64,000 nucleotides of DNA from UBA10649 sp963842725 (lineage in GTDB: Bacteria > Actinomycetota > Actinomycetes > S36-B12): assembly GCA_963842725.1 (NCBI GenBank), contig CAWJHN010000004.1, positions 930,001 through 994,000 of the forward strand, in the 5' to 3' direction. Below are positions 17,969 to 25,807 of this stretch, in pieces. Position numbers and translations under genes: made by a program. The notes beneath the pieces are model-generated. The model did not search any database. It was not told where the DNA came from and worked only from the letters and a program-made list of their open reading frames with translations. Numbering within the stretch: the stretch's first letter is position 1; each line of letters opens with the position of its first letter.

Positions 17969-18860
17969 GCCGATGTGGTTGGCCGGGGCGCTGCTGACCG
18001 CGCTGGCAGCGGTGGCCTGCGCGTCCCCTGCGTCGGCTCCGGCGTCCGCTCCTGCGTCCGCTCCTGCCGCGTCGCACGCCATCGCCCCCGCAAGCAGCGG
18101 GGCCGGTGCCGCCCCTGCCGAGTACCTGCCCGGCCTCGACGCCAGCGTGTTGCTGCCCGCTGAACCGGGTCCGTCCCCGTTGGTCGTCCTGGTTCCGGGG
18201 GGCGGCTGGCAGTCGGCATCGCCCGAGGGACTGCTGCCCCTGGCCAAGGCCCTCACCGATGCGGGCGCCACGACCGTCGCCATCACGTACCGGACCACGA
18301 CGGACGGCGCGACGTTTCCCGATCCGGTGAACGACGTCGCATGCGCGATCCGATGGGCGGCCGCCTACGCCGAGGACGCCGGTCATGAGCCGGATCGGGT
18401 GGTCGTGCTCGGTCACTCGGCCGGCGGGCACCTCGCGTCGCTCGTCGCCCTGACCGGGGACGAGTTCGGCGGCGACTGCCCGGCACCTCCGGTGGCCGTC
18501 GACGGGCTGGTCGGCCTGGCCGGGGTGTACGACGTGCGCTGGGGGTCCGGCGCGCTGGACGCATTCTTCGGCGTGTCGTACGACGAGGGGCCGGACGTGT
18601 GGGAGTCCGGCAATCCCATCGCTCGAGCGGCGTCCGGCGCGGCACGTACGGACCGGTTGCGCGTACTGCTGATCCACGGCGATCAGGATGACGTGGTTCC
18701 CCTGTCGCAGACCCGCGATTTCGCGGACGCGCTTCGGTCGCGCGGCGTCGACGTCACCGTCGAGGTGGTGGCGGGGCAGGACCACCTGTCCGTCTTCGAG
18801 GCCGGGGTTGCGGCCCCGCCGATCGAGCGCTGGCTCGCCGAATGGCCTCCTCCGCGTTGA
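17958..18860 (+). CDS. Exported (lipoprotein-like) alpha/beta-hydrolase, carboxylesterase type
   Basis: 300 residues from ATG 17958, overlapping the M48 gene by 11 bp; ATG 17973 is the alternative start. An N-terminal hydrophobic segment ends in LAAVACAS, an imperfect lipobox whose Cys may be lipidated. A low-complexity linker of repeated Ser-Ala-Pro-Ala (12-bp DNA repeats near 18031-18070) follows. The catalytic domain has the oxyanion motif VPGGGW, nucleophile GHSAGGHLA, and a late Asp and His (HGDQDD, GQDHLSV) as in hormone-sensitive-lipase or BD-FAE esterases. Likely a surface esterase acting on short acyl esters. Third gene of the unit with the small protein and M48 protease, ending in a perfect hairpin that includes its stop codon. 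Confidence 0.82.
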   Translation: MPGRPMWLAGALLTALAAVACASPASAPASAPASAPAASHAIAPASSGAGAAPAEYLPGLDASVLLPAEPGPSPLVVLVPGGGWQSASPEGLLPLAKALTDAGATTVAITYRTTTDGATFPDPVNDVACAIRWAAAYAEDAGHEPDRVVVLGHSAGGHLASLVALTGDEFGGDCPAPPVAVDGLVGLAGVYDVRWGSGALDAFFGVSYDEGPDVWESGNPIARAASGAARTDRLRVLLIHGDQDDVVPLSQTRDFADALRSRGVDVTVEVVAGQDHLSVFEAGVAAPPIERWLAEWPPPR

Positions 18861-18912
18861 CCTGCCCCTCGCGTCACGAAACGCGAGCCGGAGTGACGCG
18901 AGGGGCAGGTCA
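18858..18912. terminator. Perfect 20-bp inverted repeat, hairpin terminator after the esterase gene
   Basis: Arms 18858-18877 and 18893-18912 are exact reverse complements, with a 15-nt loop. The left arm begins at the esterase stop codon. There is no T-tract, as is common in high-GC Actinobacteria. The right arm ends 33 bp before the next gene, on the same strand. Confidence 0.7.
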
Positions 18913-18945
18913 GCGTGGAGCCGGGAGCGGTGGCAGGCTGTGTGC

Positions 18946-19332
18946 ATGATCGATCATGTGTCCGTGCAGTGCGCCGACGTGGCAGCGAGCGCCGCGTTCT
19001 ATGACCGCGTCCTGGGGGAGCTCGGCGCCCACCGGATCATGAACTACGGGTCCGTCATCGGCTACGGGGTGGACTTCCCGTCGTTCTGGATCGGCCCGTT
19101 CGACAGCGGCGACGGCTTTCGCGAGTCCCATCTCGCGTTTCGGGCGCCCAGTCGCGAGGCGGTCATCGCCTTCCGCGACGCGGCCGTCGCGCTGGGCGCG
19201 GAGGTGCTGCACGAGCCGCGGGTCTGGCCGGAGTACCACCCGGGATATTTCGCGGCGTTCGTTCGCGATCCCGACGGCAACAATGTGGAGGCCGTTCACC
19301 ACGGTGCGGGCGACGACCCGACCGGAGCCTGA
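18946..19332 (+). CDS. VOC-superfamily (glyoxalase/bleomycin-resistance/dioxygenase) protein
   Basis: 128 residues starting IDHVSVQCADVAASAAFYDRVLGELG and ending in FVRDPDGNNVEAVHH, the classic start and end of a VOC module with metal-binding His (H4) and Glu (EAVHH). The central strand FRESHLAFRAPSREAV supplies another His. VOC enzymes use a divalent metal for isomerisation, ring cleavage or adduct binding; substrate is not predictable. It follows the strong hairpin at 18858-18912, so it is probably a separate transcription unit. The internal ATGs are not better starts. Confidence 0.85.
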   Translation: MIDHVSVQCADVAASAAFYDRVLGELGAHRIMNYGSVIGYGVDFPSFWIGPFDSGDGFRESHLAFRAPSREAVIAFRDAAVALGAEVLHEPRVWPEYHPGYFAAFVRDPDGNNVEAVHHGAGDDPTGA

Positions 19333-19367
19333 TCCGGGTCCAGCGGACACGACGGGAGGAGGATCTC

Positions 19368-19586
19368 ATGCCGACGACGAGCCTGAGCCTGATGAAGATC
19401 GGCGCCCTGGCCGCTACGCGGGCGGCGCTGGGCGCCGGCGTCGCTCTCCTGGTCGCCGATCGACTCGAGCCCCGCTCACGCCGGGCGGTGGGTGGCGCCC
19501 TGCTGGCCGTGGGGCTGGTGTCGACCGTCCCCCTGGTCGTGTCGATCGTGAGGGGCATCGGGTCACCAGTCGGGCCGACGGCCTGA
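19368..19586 (+). CDS. Small membrane protein, two hydrophobic segments
   Basis: 72 residues, ATG with a strong ribosome site (GGGAGGAGG, 19353-19361). Two hydrophobic helices (residues ~10-30 and ~41-61) separated by a basic loop RLEPRSRRAVGG. No family recognised; the pattern is common in small actinobacterial hypothetical proteins. It follows the VOC gene by 35 bp and is convergent with a second VOC gene (21-bp gap). Confidence 0.65.
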   Translation: MPTTSLSLMKIGALAATRAALGAGVALLVADRLEPRSRRAVGGALLAVGLVSTVPLVVSIVRGIGSPVGPTA

Positions 19587-19607
19587 CCGAACGCGACCCG
19601 GTTGTCG

Positions 19608-20000
19608 CTACCCGGTCGTGCGCGGAAGGAAGAACTCGAGCGGGATACGGTCGGGATCGCGGAAGTTGAGGTGCCAGCCGAACGGCGACTCGACGATCCC
19701 CGACTGCTCGACGCCGTGGGCGACGAGCCGCTCGAGCCACGCGTCGAGCTCGGCACGATCAGCGCACACGAAACCGACGTGATCGAGGCCGACCACCTCC
19801 TGCGTGAACAGCTCGGGGGACACGTTGGGGTCCTGGCGGAGGTCGATCGCCTGGCCCTGCGGCGTCATCAGGACCTTCATCGGTCCTGGCCCGTCGATCT
19901 CGCCGACCAGCGTGAGATCGAACAGGCGGGTGTACCAGTCGGCGCTCGCGTCGATGTCGCGAACGCTCAGGCCGATGTGATGGAGAACAGGTGAACTCAC
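19608..20000 (-). CDS. VOC-superfamily protein (glyoxalase-like)
   Basis: 130 residues from GTG 20000, chosen because GGAGGCGA lies 6 bases upstream; an in-frame upstream ATG at 20036 would bury that site. Begins PVLHHIGLSVRDIDASADWYTRLF and closes with HLNFRDPDRIPLEFFLP, with a central LDHVGFVCADRAELDAWLERL: two beta-alpha-beta-beta-beta repeats of a VOC domain with His and Glu metal ligands. It is not similar in detail to the VOC protein at 18946. Divergent from the LuxR-family regulator across 173 bp in which I see no clear operator. Confidence 0.85.
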   Translation of the reverse strand: MSSPVLHHIGLSVRDIDASADWYTRLFDLTLVGEIDGPGPMKVLMTPQGQAIDLRQDPNVSPELFTQEVVGLDHVGFVCADRAELDAWLERLVAHGVEQSGIVESPFGWHLNFRDPDRIPLEFFLPRTTG

Positions 20001-20173
20001 GGGAATCGCCTCCAGTCCGGGTCGTCGTCGTGCCACGTCCAGCGTGACAGCGCGGCTCGCTCATTGCATCCGTGGAAACACCGGGCTCACCGGACGTTGG
20101 CCGATTGCGTGTCCCCCGATAGGTGGGACCTTCGCCCCTGCACGGCCCCTCGCTCACCTGCTGATCATCGAGC

Positions 20174-22900
20174 GTGATCGTCGGCCGGCTCACCGAGTTG
20201 TCCCGACTCGACCGCCTGGTCGATGGGCTGCTGGCGGGCGACGGCGGTCGCCTGCTCATCGTCGGTGAGCCCGGCATCGGCAAGACGATGCTGGTCGACG
20301 CGGGTGCGAGGCGGGCCGGTGGTCGCGGCGTTCGGGTGGTGCGGGTCGGAGTCGCGCACGGCACGGACGAGTTGCCTTTCGCGATGCTCGACGATGTCGA
20401 GCGGGCGCTCGGTCCAGGGGAGCCCGACGCCGGCCGGGTCGCTGCTGTTCGCGGTGACGCGCTGCTGCGAAGGCTCCGCGGCGACACCTCGCACGGTCCC
20501 GTCCTCCTCGGCGTCGACGACGTTCACGAGGCCGATCCCGACTCGCTGGCCGCCCTGGCCCAGGCGCTCGTCCGCGGGACCGGGCTGCCCCTGCTTGCGC
20601 TCCTGACGAGCGGTCCGTGCCCTCCGCCGCAACTGGCCGACTGGCCCCGGCTGGACCTCCAGCCGTTGGACCAGGAGGCAGCAACCGTTGTCCTGCGCAC
20701 CAGCCTCGGACCGGGCCTGCCCGTCGACGTGCTCGCACGGATGGCGGCCTCGCTGGGCGGCAATCCACTGGCGCTCGTCGACGCACCTCACCTGCTCACG
20801 GACGCCCAGCGCGCGGGAGCCAGCCCCGCCCCGAGCGCGCTGCCCTTCTCACCGGCCCTGGCCCGGGCGTGGCAGCCGACGCTGGACCGACTGCCTCCGC
20901 GAACGCGGAGCGCACTCGTCCAGCTGGCCGTCGCCGGCAGTCGGCCGGATCTCCTGGCCGCCGTCACGTCCGCCTCGGGTGCATCGCTGGACGATCTGGA
21001 CGACGCGGTGCGAGCCGGGCTCGTGGTCCTGGACGCGCAAGGACGTCCGGCGTACCGGCACCGCGTCATCAGCGACGCGGTCCTGGCCAATGCAGCCGGC
21101 GCGGACGTGCGCGCGGCGCACCGATGGGCGGCGCAGGCGGCCGAGGAGCTCGGACTGACCCCCGGGGTGATCGTGGGGCACCTGGCCCGATCGGTGGGAA
21201 CCGCCGACGCCGACGTCGCGCGCCGCATCGAGGCGCAGGCCGAGCGGGCCGAGGGCCTGGACCTGCTCATGATGGCGAGCGATGCCTGGCAGGCGGCGGC
21301 CCGACTGTCCACGACGCAGGCCAATCGCGTGGCACGCGCACTTCGGGGCATCCGACTGGTGATCCTCAATGGCCTCGACTACGCCGGTCCGGAGACGCTC
21401 CTGGAGATGCTGGAAGGGGAGGAGCTCGACGAGGAGTCGGCCTGCTGGGTCGAGTGGCTGCGGGCCCTCGAGCGCTATGAGACGGATCCGGGCTCAGCGC
21501 TCAGTGCGCAGTGGTCCACGATTCGCCGGGCCAGGGTCGTCACCCCGGAGTCGGTCAGAACCCTCCTCTACGACGCCGCGAACAACGCCTGGTCCCTCGG
21601 GGATGCGGCCGGGGGGCTGGCCGCCGCCCGCGAGTACGCAGAACTGGAGCACGCGCTCGGTTCGGCTGCGGCCGGGGTCGAGCCGCCCTGGACCGGAACG
21701 GCGCTCGTTGCGGCCGCACTCTTCCAGTCCGGGGCCGTCGCCGAGGCCGTGGCCCTTCGGAGGGAGGCCATCCACGCGGCCGAGGGCGTCGACCCCTGGT
21801 CGGTGCCATTCGATCGGCTGCTCGCGACGGTCTTCCTGGACGACATCCTGCTGGACACGGGTCCGGCGGCAGCGGACCGCGTGCTCGTCGCGGAGCAGCG
21901 GATGGCGGACGAGTCGGCGCCACGTGCGGCCCTGTACGGGATCCAGGCGTGGCGGGCCCGGGCCCGGGGGGAGTGGGCGACCGCGCTGCGGCTGCTGGCG
22001 ATCGGTCAGCCGCTCGCCTGGGCGACGGGGGCCACCGGAGTCCAGCTGGGCATGGCGGCGCTGAGCGCCGAGCTGGCAGCCCTGACCGGGGACGACGCCC
22101 GGCTCAAGGAGGACGGCGAGCGACTGCGCGCGCTGGCCGTCCGCGTCGGTGATGCCCGCCGGCTGGCGACGCTCGACCGCGCCATCGGGCTGGCCGCCCT
22201 GGTTGATGGACGCCTCGAGGCAGCCATCACCTCACTCGCTGCCGCGGCCGACGTCGCATTCCTCGGGCGTGGGCTGCGAGACGGGGTCCTGCCCGCGCGC
22301 GTCGACCTGGTCGAGGCATGCGTGCGGTCCGGTGACATGGCGGCCGCACGGCGTCGGCGCGACGCGCTGCACCCGCTGCTGGAGGCGATGTCCGATGCGG
22401 ACGCGTCCGCCCTCGACGCCCGGACGGGCGCCCTGATCGCCGAGCCCGGCCAGGCGGGTGCCCTGTTCGAGGACGCGCTGAGAGCGCACGAGGCGGGCCT
22501 GGATCCGTTCGAGCGGGGGCGAACCCTGCTGCTGTTCGGCGAGCACCTGCGCCGGACGCGACAGCGGACGGCGGCCCGCGCCGCGCTGGGCAGCGCCGGG
22601 CGCTGCTTCGACATCCTGGGCGCCACTCCGTGGCTCGCGCGGGCGCGGGCCGAGCTCAGGGCGGCGGGCGGCCAGTCCGAGCCGATGCCCGAGGCCGGCG
22701 GGCTGACGCCGCAGGAGCTGGCGGTGGCGCGGGCGGTCGCCGAGGGTCGCACGAATCGCGAGGTGGCCGAGGCCCTGTACCTGTCGCCTCGCACGGTCGA
22801 GTACCACCTGGGGAGCGTCTACCGCAAGCTCGGGGTCCACGGTCGCGGGGCGCTTGCCAGGCAGCTCGCCTCCGGTGCGGACAGCTCCGCATCGGGCTGA
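20174..22900 (+). CDS. LAL-type LuxR transcriptional regulator (STAND ATPase with C-terminal HTH)
   Basis: 908 residues. The N-terminus IVGRLTELSRLDRLV and Walker A GEPGIGKT (31-38), followed by a Walker-B-like strand GPVLLGVDDVHEAD, define an AAA/STAND ATPase. The middle ~500 residues are helical repeats. The last ~70 residues are a LuxR/GerE HTH (LTPQELAVARAVAEGRTNREVAEALYLS, RTVEYHLGSVYRKLGV). LAL regulators typically respond to a small-molecule inducer and activate transcription. GTG start. Its target is unknown; it lies between VOC genes and the aldo/keto reductase/phenol hydroxylase region, so it could act on either. Ends in a bidirectional hairpin with the convergent reductase gene. 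Confidence 0.9.
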   Translation: MIVGRLTELSRLDRLVDGLLAGDGGRLLIVGEPGIGKTMLVDAGARRAGGRGVRVVRVGVAHGTDELPFAMLDDVERALGPGEPDAGRVAAVRGDALLRRLRGDTSHGPVLLGVDDVHEADPDSLAALAQALVRGTGLPLLALLTSGPCPPPQLADWPRLDLQPLDQEAATVVLRTSLGPGLPVDVLARMAASLGGNPLALVDAPHLLTDAQRAGASPAPSALPFSPALARAWQPTLDRLPPRTRSALVQLAVAGSRPDLLAAVTSASGASLDDLDDAVRAGLVVLDAQGRPAYRHRVISDAVLANAAGADVRAAHRWAAQAAEELGLTPGVIVGHLARSVGTADADVARRIEAQAERAEGLDLLMMASDAWQAAARLSTTQANRVARALRGIRLVILNGLDYAGPETLLEMLEGEELDEESACWVEWLRALERYETDPGSALSAQWSTIRRARVVTPESVRTLLYDAANNAWSLGDAAGGLAAAREYAELEHALGSAAAGVEPPWTGTALVAAALFQSGAVAEAVALRREAIHAAEGVDPWSVPFDRLLATVFLDDILLDTGPAAADRVLVAEQRMADESAPRAALYGIQAWRARARGEWATALRLLAIGQPLAWATGATGVQLGMAALSAELAALTGDDARLKEDGERLRALAVRVGDARRLATLDRAIGLAALVDGRLEAAITSLAAAADVAFLGRGLRDGVLPARVDLVEACVRSGDMAAARRRRDALHPLLEAMSDADASALDARTGALIAEPGQAGALFEDALRAHEAGLDPFERGRTLLLFGEHLRRTRQRTAARAALGSAGRCFDILGATPWLARARAELRAAGGQSEPMPEAGGLTPQELAVARAVAEGRTNREVAEALYLSPRTVEYHLGSVYRKLGVHGRGALARQLASGADSSASG

Positions 22901-22902
22901 TC

Positions 22903-22922
22903 CGGGTCGGCGCTCCGACCCG
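22903..22922. terminator. Bidirectional hairpin between convergent LuxR and aldo/keto reductase genes
   Basis: CGGGTCGG (22903-22910), loop CGCT, CCGACCCG (22915-22922): perfect 8-bp stem that fills the 22-bp gap between the two stop codons. No T-tract on either side. Confidence 0.55.
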
Positions 22923-23801
22923 TCAGCTCGTGGTCGGCAGGGCGTCGAGCTCGGCCATCGTCTGTTCGTCGAGTCGCACCTGCGCGGCCCCGCAGTTCTC
23001 GTCGAGGTGCTCGAGCGATCCGGTTCCGGGTATCGGGAGCAGTACCGGGGAGTGCTGCAGCAGCCAGGCGAGGGCCACCTGCGACGGAGTGCAGCCGATC
23101 CGGGCGGCAATGGCCGCAAGGGGTCCGTCTGTCGACACGAGCGCCCTGTTGCCCAGCGGGAACCAGGGGATGAAGCCGATGCCGTGCGCCGCGCTGTGGG
23201 CCAGCAGCGCCTCGCTGGCTCGGTTACCGACGTTGTAGAGGTTCTGGACGCTGACGATGTCGAGCTGTCGCTGCGCGGCCAGCAGGTCGTCGACCGAGAC
23301 CTCGGACAGTCCGACGTGTCGGATGACGCCCTCCTCCTGCAGCTCCCGGATGGCGGCGAACTGCTCGTCGACCGGCACCTGCGGGTCGATGCGGTGCAAC
23401 TGCCACAGGTCGATGCGGTCGACTCCGAGCCGGCGCAGGGACATGTGGACCGACTGCTTCAGGTACTCGGGACGCCCGACGGCCGCCCACTGGTCGGGCC
23501 CCTGCCTGGTCAGCCCGCCCTTCGTCGCGATGACGAGCCCGTGGTACGGGTGGAGCGCCGCGCGGATCAGCTCCTCGCTGACGGCCGGGCCGTACGAGTC
23601 GGCGGTGTCGATGAAGTCGACGCCGAGCTCGACGGCCCGCCGAAGGACCGCGATCGCGGTGTCTCGGTCCGGCGGATCGCCCCAGATGCCGGCACCGGTG
23701 ATGCGCATCGCGCCGAACCCGAGCCGGCGGACGGTCAGCGGATCGGCGGAGGCGGCGCCGAAGGTGAAGGATCCGGACGATGCAACGGGCGGCGGTGTCA
23801 T
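22923..23801 (-). CDS. Aldo/keto reductase
   Basis: 292 residues with the AKR signatures: GFGAMRITG near the start, GVDFIDTADSYGP (catalytic Asp and Tyr), ATKGGL (Lys), DLWQLHRID (His), and a C-terminal NADPH site (LPIPGTGSLEHLDEN). NADPH-dependent reduction of aldehydes or ketones in the cytoplasm. Start ATG at 23801; the spacing to the phenol hydroxylase operon is 223 bp and the two are divergent, so they could share regulation through the palindromes at 23866-23915. Confidence 0.9.
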   Translation of the reverse strand: MTPPPVASSGSFTFGAASADPLTVRRLGFGAMRITGAGIWGDPPDRDTAIAVLRRAVELGVDFIDTADSYGPAVSEELIRAALHPYHGLVIATKGGLTRQGPDQWAAVGRPEYLKQSVHMSLRRLGVDRIDLWQLHRIDPQVPVDEQFAAIRELQEEGVIRHVGLSEVSVDDLLAAQRQLDIVSVQNLYNVGNRASEALLAHSAAHGIGFIPWFPLGNRALVSTDGPLAAIAARIGCTPSQVALAWLLQHSPVLLPIPGTGSLEHLDENCGAAQVRLDEQTMAELDALPTTS

Positions 23802-23865
23802 GCGCCCATTGAACCGCGGGTCGTGACAGTACGCCTACCGGCCTCCGCGTGCACCCGGTTGCACA

Positions 23866-23881
23866 CTGCAAGGGCTTGCAG
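23866..23881. promoter_or_regulatory. Palindrome CTGCAAG-GG-CTTGCAG, candidate operator
   Basis: Perfect 7-bp arms with a 2-bp centre, in the divergent region between the aldo/keto reductase and phenol hydroxylase genes, 18 bp before a second palindrome. Candidate site for a dimeric regulator such as the IclR protein encoded at 28950. Confidence 0.5.
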
Positions 23882-23898
23882 AATTCCCTGCAGGCAGT

Positions 23899-23915
23899 GA
23901 ACGAAGTTTTCGTTC
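23899..23915. promoter_or_regulatory. Palindrome GAACGAA-GTT-TTCGTTC, candidate operator
   Basis: Perfect 7-bp arms with a 3-bp centre, 110 bp before the first gene of the phenol hydroxylase operon. Its size fits IclR-family operators. The rest of 23802-24024 holds no gene. Confidence 0.55.
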
Positions 23916-24024
23916 CGCACAGCAGAACGACTCGGCCGCGCATACGGTGAGGAGGCCTAACTTCCGAATGCGGCCACTCGGCCGACGGACTTCGCATTTC
24001 GACGGATACGACGATGGGAGGGCA

Positions 24025-24450
24025 ATGACTCCATTCATGGTGCGTGTTGCCGAGGCACTCGGCGAGGACGTCGACATGGACGACCTGCCCGTGCCGGCCA
24101 CCCGTCCGGCCGCTGTCCGGTCCACCGGCCAGGGCAACGACCTGCAGATCGCGTACCGGGGCCTGACCGAGCAGCTGGTCTGCGAGGTCAACGCACTCCT
24201 CGCCGACGAGGACGACCACATGAGCCTGGTCGACGAGATCGTGGGCAACGAGATGATGTTCTCCGTCTACTACCGCGGCAGGACCGCGGTGGTCTCCACG
24301 GTCTTCGGCGAGGGCAGGGCCTTCGGCCGCGTCGTCGCCGACGGCCTGGACAACTCCGAGCCGCGTGAGCTGGCCGGGCCCGAGTCCGTGCAGGACCTTC
24401 TCCTACTCCTCCTTCTGGAGTCGGACACCCCGCGCCATCCGGCGCACTAG
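24025..24450 (+). CDS. Unrecognised 141-aa protein, first gene of the phenol hydroxylase operon
   Basis: 141 residues; ATG just after GGGAGGG. It occupies the place of DmpK, the small assembly protein of phenol hydroxylases, but shows no resemblance to DmpK in sequence and is about 50 residues longer. The N-terminus (TPFMVRVAEALGEDVDMDDLPVPA) is acidic and probably flexible; residues ~35-125 look like a compact alpha/beta domain (LTEQLVCEVNALL, MMFSVYYRGRTAVVSTVFGEGRAFGRVV). It is 32 bp before dmpL. It may be an assembly or iron-loading factor or a second component of the same regulon; this is inference from position. Confidence 0.7.
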   Translation: MTPFMVRVAEALGEDVDMDDLPVPATRPAAVRSTGQGNDLQIAYRGLTEQLVCEVNALLADEDDHMSLVDEIVGNEMMFSVYYRGRTAVVSTVFGEGRAFGRVVADGLDNSEPRELAGPESVQDLLLLLLLESDTPRHPAH

Positions 24451-24482
24451 TACGTCGTTTCGTCACTATCCAGGAGGTGAGC

Positions 24483-25508
24483 ATGCAATTCGAACTGCGC
24501 ACGCAGGTCATCGAGCAACGGCGCAAGACGTTCTCGAACCTAGTACGGAGGTACGGCGATCGGCCGGCATCCAGATACGAAGAGGGCTCGGTCGATATCC
24601 AGGCGACCGAGAACTTCCACTACCGGCCACTGTGGGCACCGGAGCACGAGCTCTACGACCCCACCTACACGGTCTTCCGGCTGACTGATCCGTACTCCTT
24701 CATGGACCCGCGGCAGTTCTACTACGCCCCCTACGTGCAGTCCCGGGCCGCCATGGGCGACGCCTTCGCGAAGTCGCTCGACTACGTCGAGTCGCGCGGC
24801 CTGCTGAAGAAGCTCCCGGCCGGCTGGGATGCGCTCGTCGGCGACCTGCTGCTGCCGCTGCGTCACTACGAGGCGGGTGCCGAGCTCGTCCTGATCGAGG
24901 GCTCCCGGTTCGCCTACGGGACGACCATCGAGCAGGCCTGCATGTACTCGGCCTTCGACCGGATCGGCAATGCGCAGAGCATCTCCAAGATCGGGATCGT
25001 CTACGCCGACGGCCACGATCACGCCCTTGCCGACGCCAAGCAGAAGTGGATCAGCGATCCGGCCATGCAGGGCCTGCGTCGCCTCATCGAGGAGCTCCTC
25101 GTCGAGGCTGACTACGCCAAGGAGCTCATCGCCCTCGACCTGTGCGACCGGCTGCTCTACTCGGTGATGTTCACGCACCTCGACGAGGCGGCACTGATGG
25201 GCGGCGCAGGCGCCTACAGCCTGCTTGCCCAGCACTACGCGGGCTGGTTCACCGACCAGCGCCGGTGGGTCGATCACCTGTACAAGACGTGGTTCGCCGA
25301 CGAGGAGTTCGGCGCCTCGAACAAGGCGGCGTTCGACGACGTCCTCTCGGCGCGTTGGGCGCAGGTCGTGGAGGCCGTCGTCGACTTCTCGGCTGCCATC
25401 GATGCCCGCATCGACGCCGGAGCCGTCGCGGCCGCCGAGGCAGCCGCATCCGCCCTTGCCGCAGAGCTCGGCGAGCTCGGCCTGAACGTTCCCGGAGGCA
25501 ACCGATGA
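24483..25508 (+). CDS. dmpL: Phenol hydroxylase beta subunit (DmpL/P1-like)
   Basis: 341 residues, near the 331 of Pseudomonas DmpL. ATG with AGGAGGTGA just upstream. Contains the typical beta-subunit N-terminus (LRTQVIEQRRKTFSNLVRRYGDRPASRYEEG) and YSFMDPRQFYYAPYVQSRAAM, LRHYEAGAELVLIEG. Like other beta subunits it has a four-helix-bundle fold without the full diiron ligand set and pairs with the alpha subunit to form the hydroxylase core. Overlaps the next gene by 4 bp (ATGA). The Ala-rich C-terminus (~310-330) is a helical extension. Confidence 0.9.
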   Translation: MQFELRTQVIEQRRKTFSNLVRRYGDRPASRYEEGSVDIQATENFHYRPLWAPEHELYDPTYTVFRLTDPYSFMDPRQFYYAPYVQSRAAMGDAFAKSLDYVESRGLLKKLPAGWDALVGDLLLPLRHYEAGAELVLIEGSRFAYGTTIEQACMYSAFDRIGNAQSISKIGIVYADGHDHALADAKQKWISDPAMQGLRRLIEELLVEADYAKELIALDLCDRLLYSVMFTHLDEAALMGGAGAYSLLAQHYAGWFTDQRRWVDHLYKTWFADEEFGASNKAAFDDVLSARWAQVVEAVVDFSAAIDARIDAGAVAAAEAAASALAAELGELGLNVPGGNR

Positions 25509-25795
25509 CCGTGGCAGCAGAGCCCCGCATGGTCGGCGTCGACCTGCAGGAGAACGAGGAGAACCGCGCACTCGTCGAGGCTGTCGAGGCCGACAACGAC
25601 GACCTCACGGTTCGGCACATGCCGGGCATGATCCGGCTCACCAAGCCGGGCCGCCTGGTCATCAAGCAGGCAAGCGTCGAGGAGCGCCTGGGCCGTCCGT
25701 GGGAGACCCACGAGTTCCAGCTGGCCATCATTTCCTATTTCGGCGAGATCGTTGAGTGGGATGACGACGAGATCGTCATCGCCTGGAAGCACTGA
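25505..25795 (+). CDS. dmpM: Phenol hydroxylase coupling/effector protein (DmpM/MmoB-like)
   Basis: 96 residues, the normal size of DmpM (90 aa). Sequence VGVDLQENEENRALVEAVEADN and MIRLTKPGRLVIKQASVEERLG are typical of the MmoB/DmpM family, a small protein without cofactor that binds the hydroxylase near the diiron site and controls electron transfer and oxygen activation. Start overlaps the stop of dmpL (ATGA). Followed after 12 bp by the alpha subunit gene with a GAGGAGAAG ribosome site. Confidence 0.92.
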   Translation: MTVAAEPRMVGVDLQENEENRALVEAVEADNDDLTVRHMPGMIRLTKPGRLVIKQASVEERLGRPWETHEFQLAIISYFGEIVEWDDDEIVIAWKH

Positions 25796-25807
25796 GGAGA
25801 AGCGCAC

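Noticed and set aside
15377..18298. 973-codon minus-strand frame opposite the M48 protease
   Set aside because: Composition is Arg/Asp/Pro/Gln-rich and without motifs; the opposite strand codes HELGH and TM helices.
20174..22900. STAND ATPase as an NLR-like defence protein
   Set aside because: Ends in a LuxR HTH, so it is a transcription regulator.
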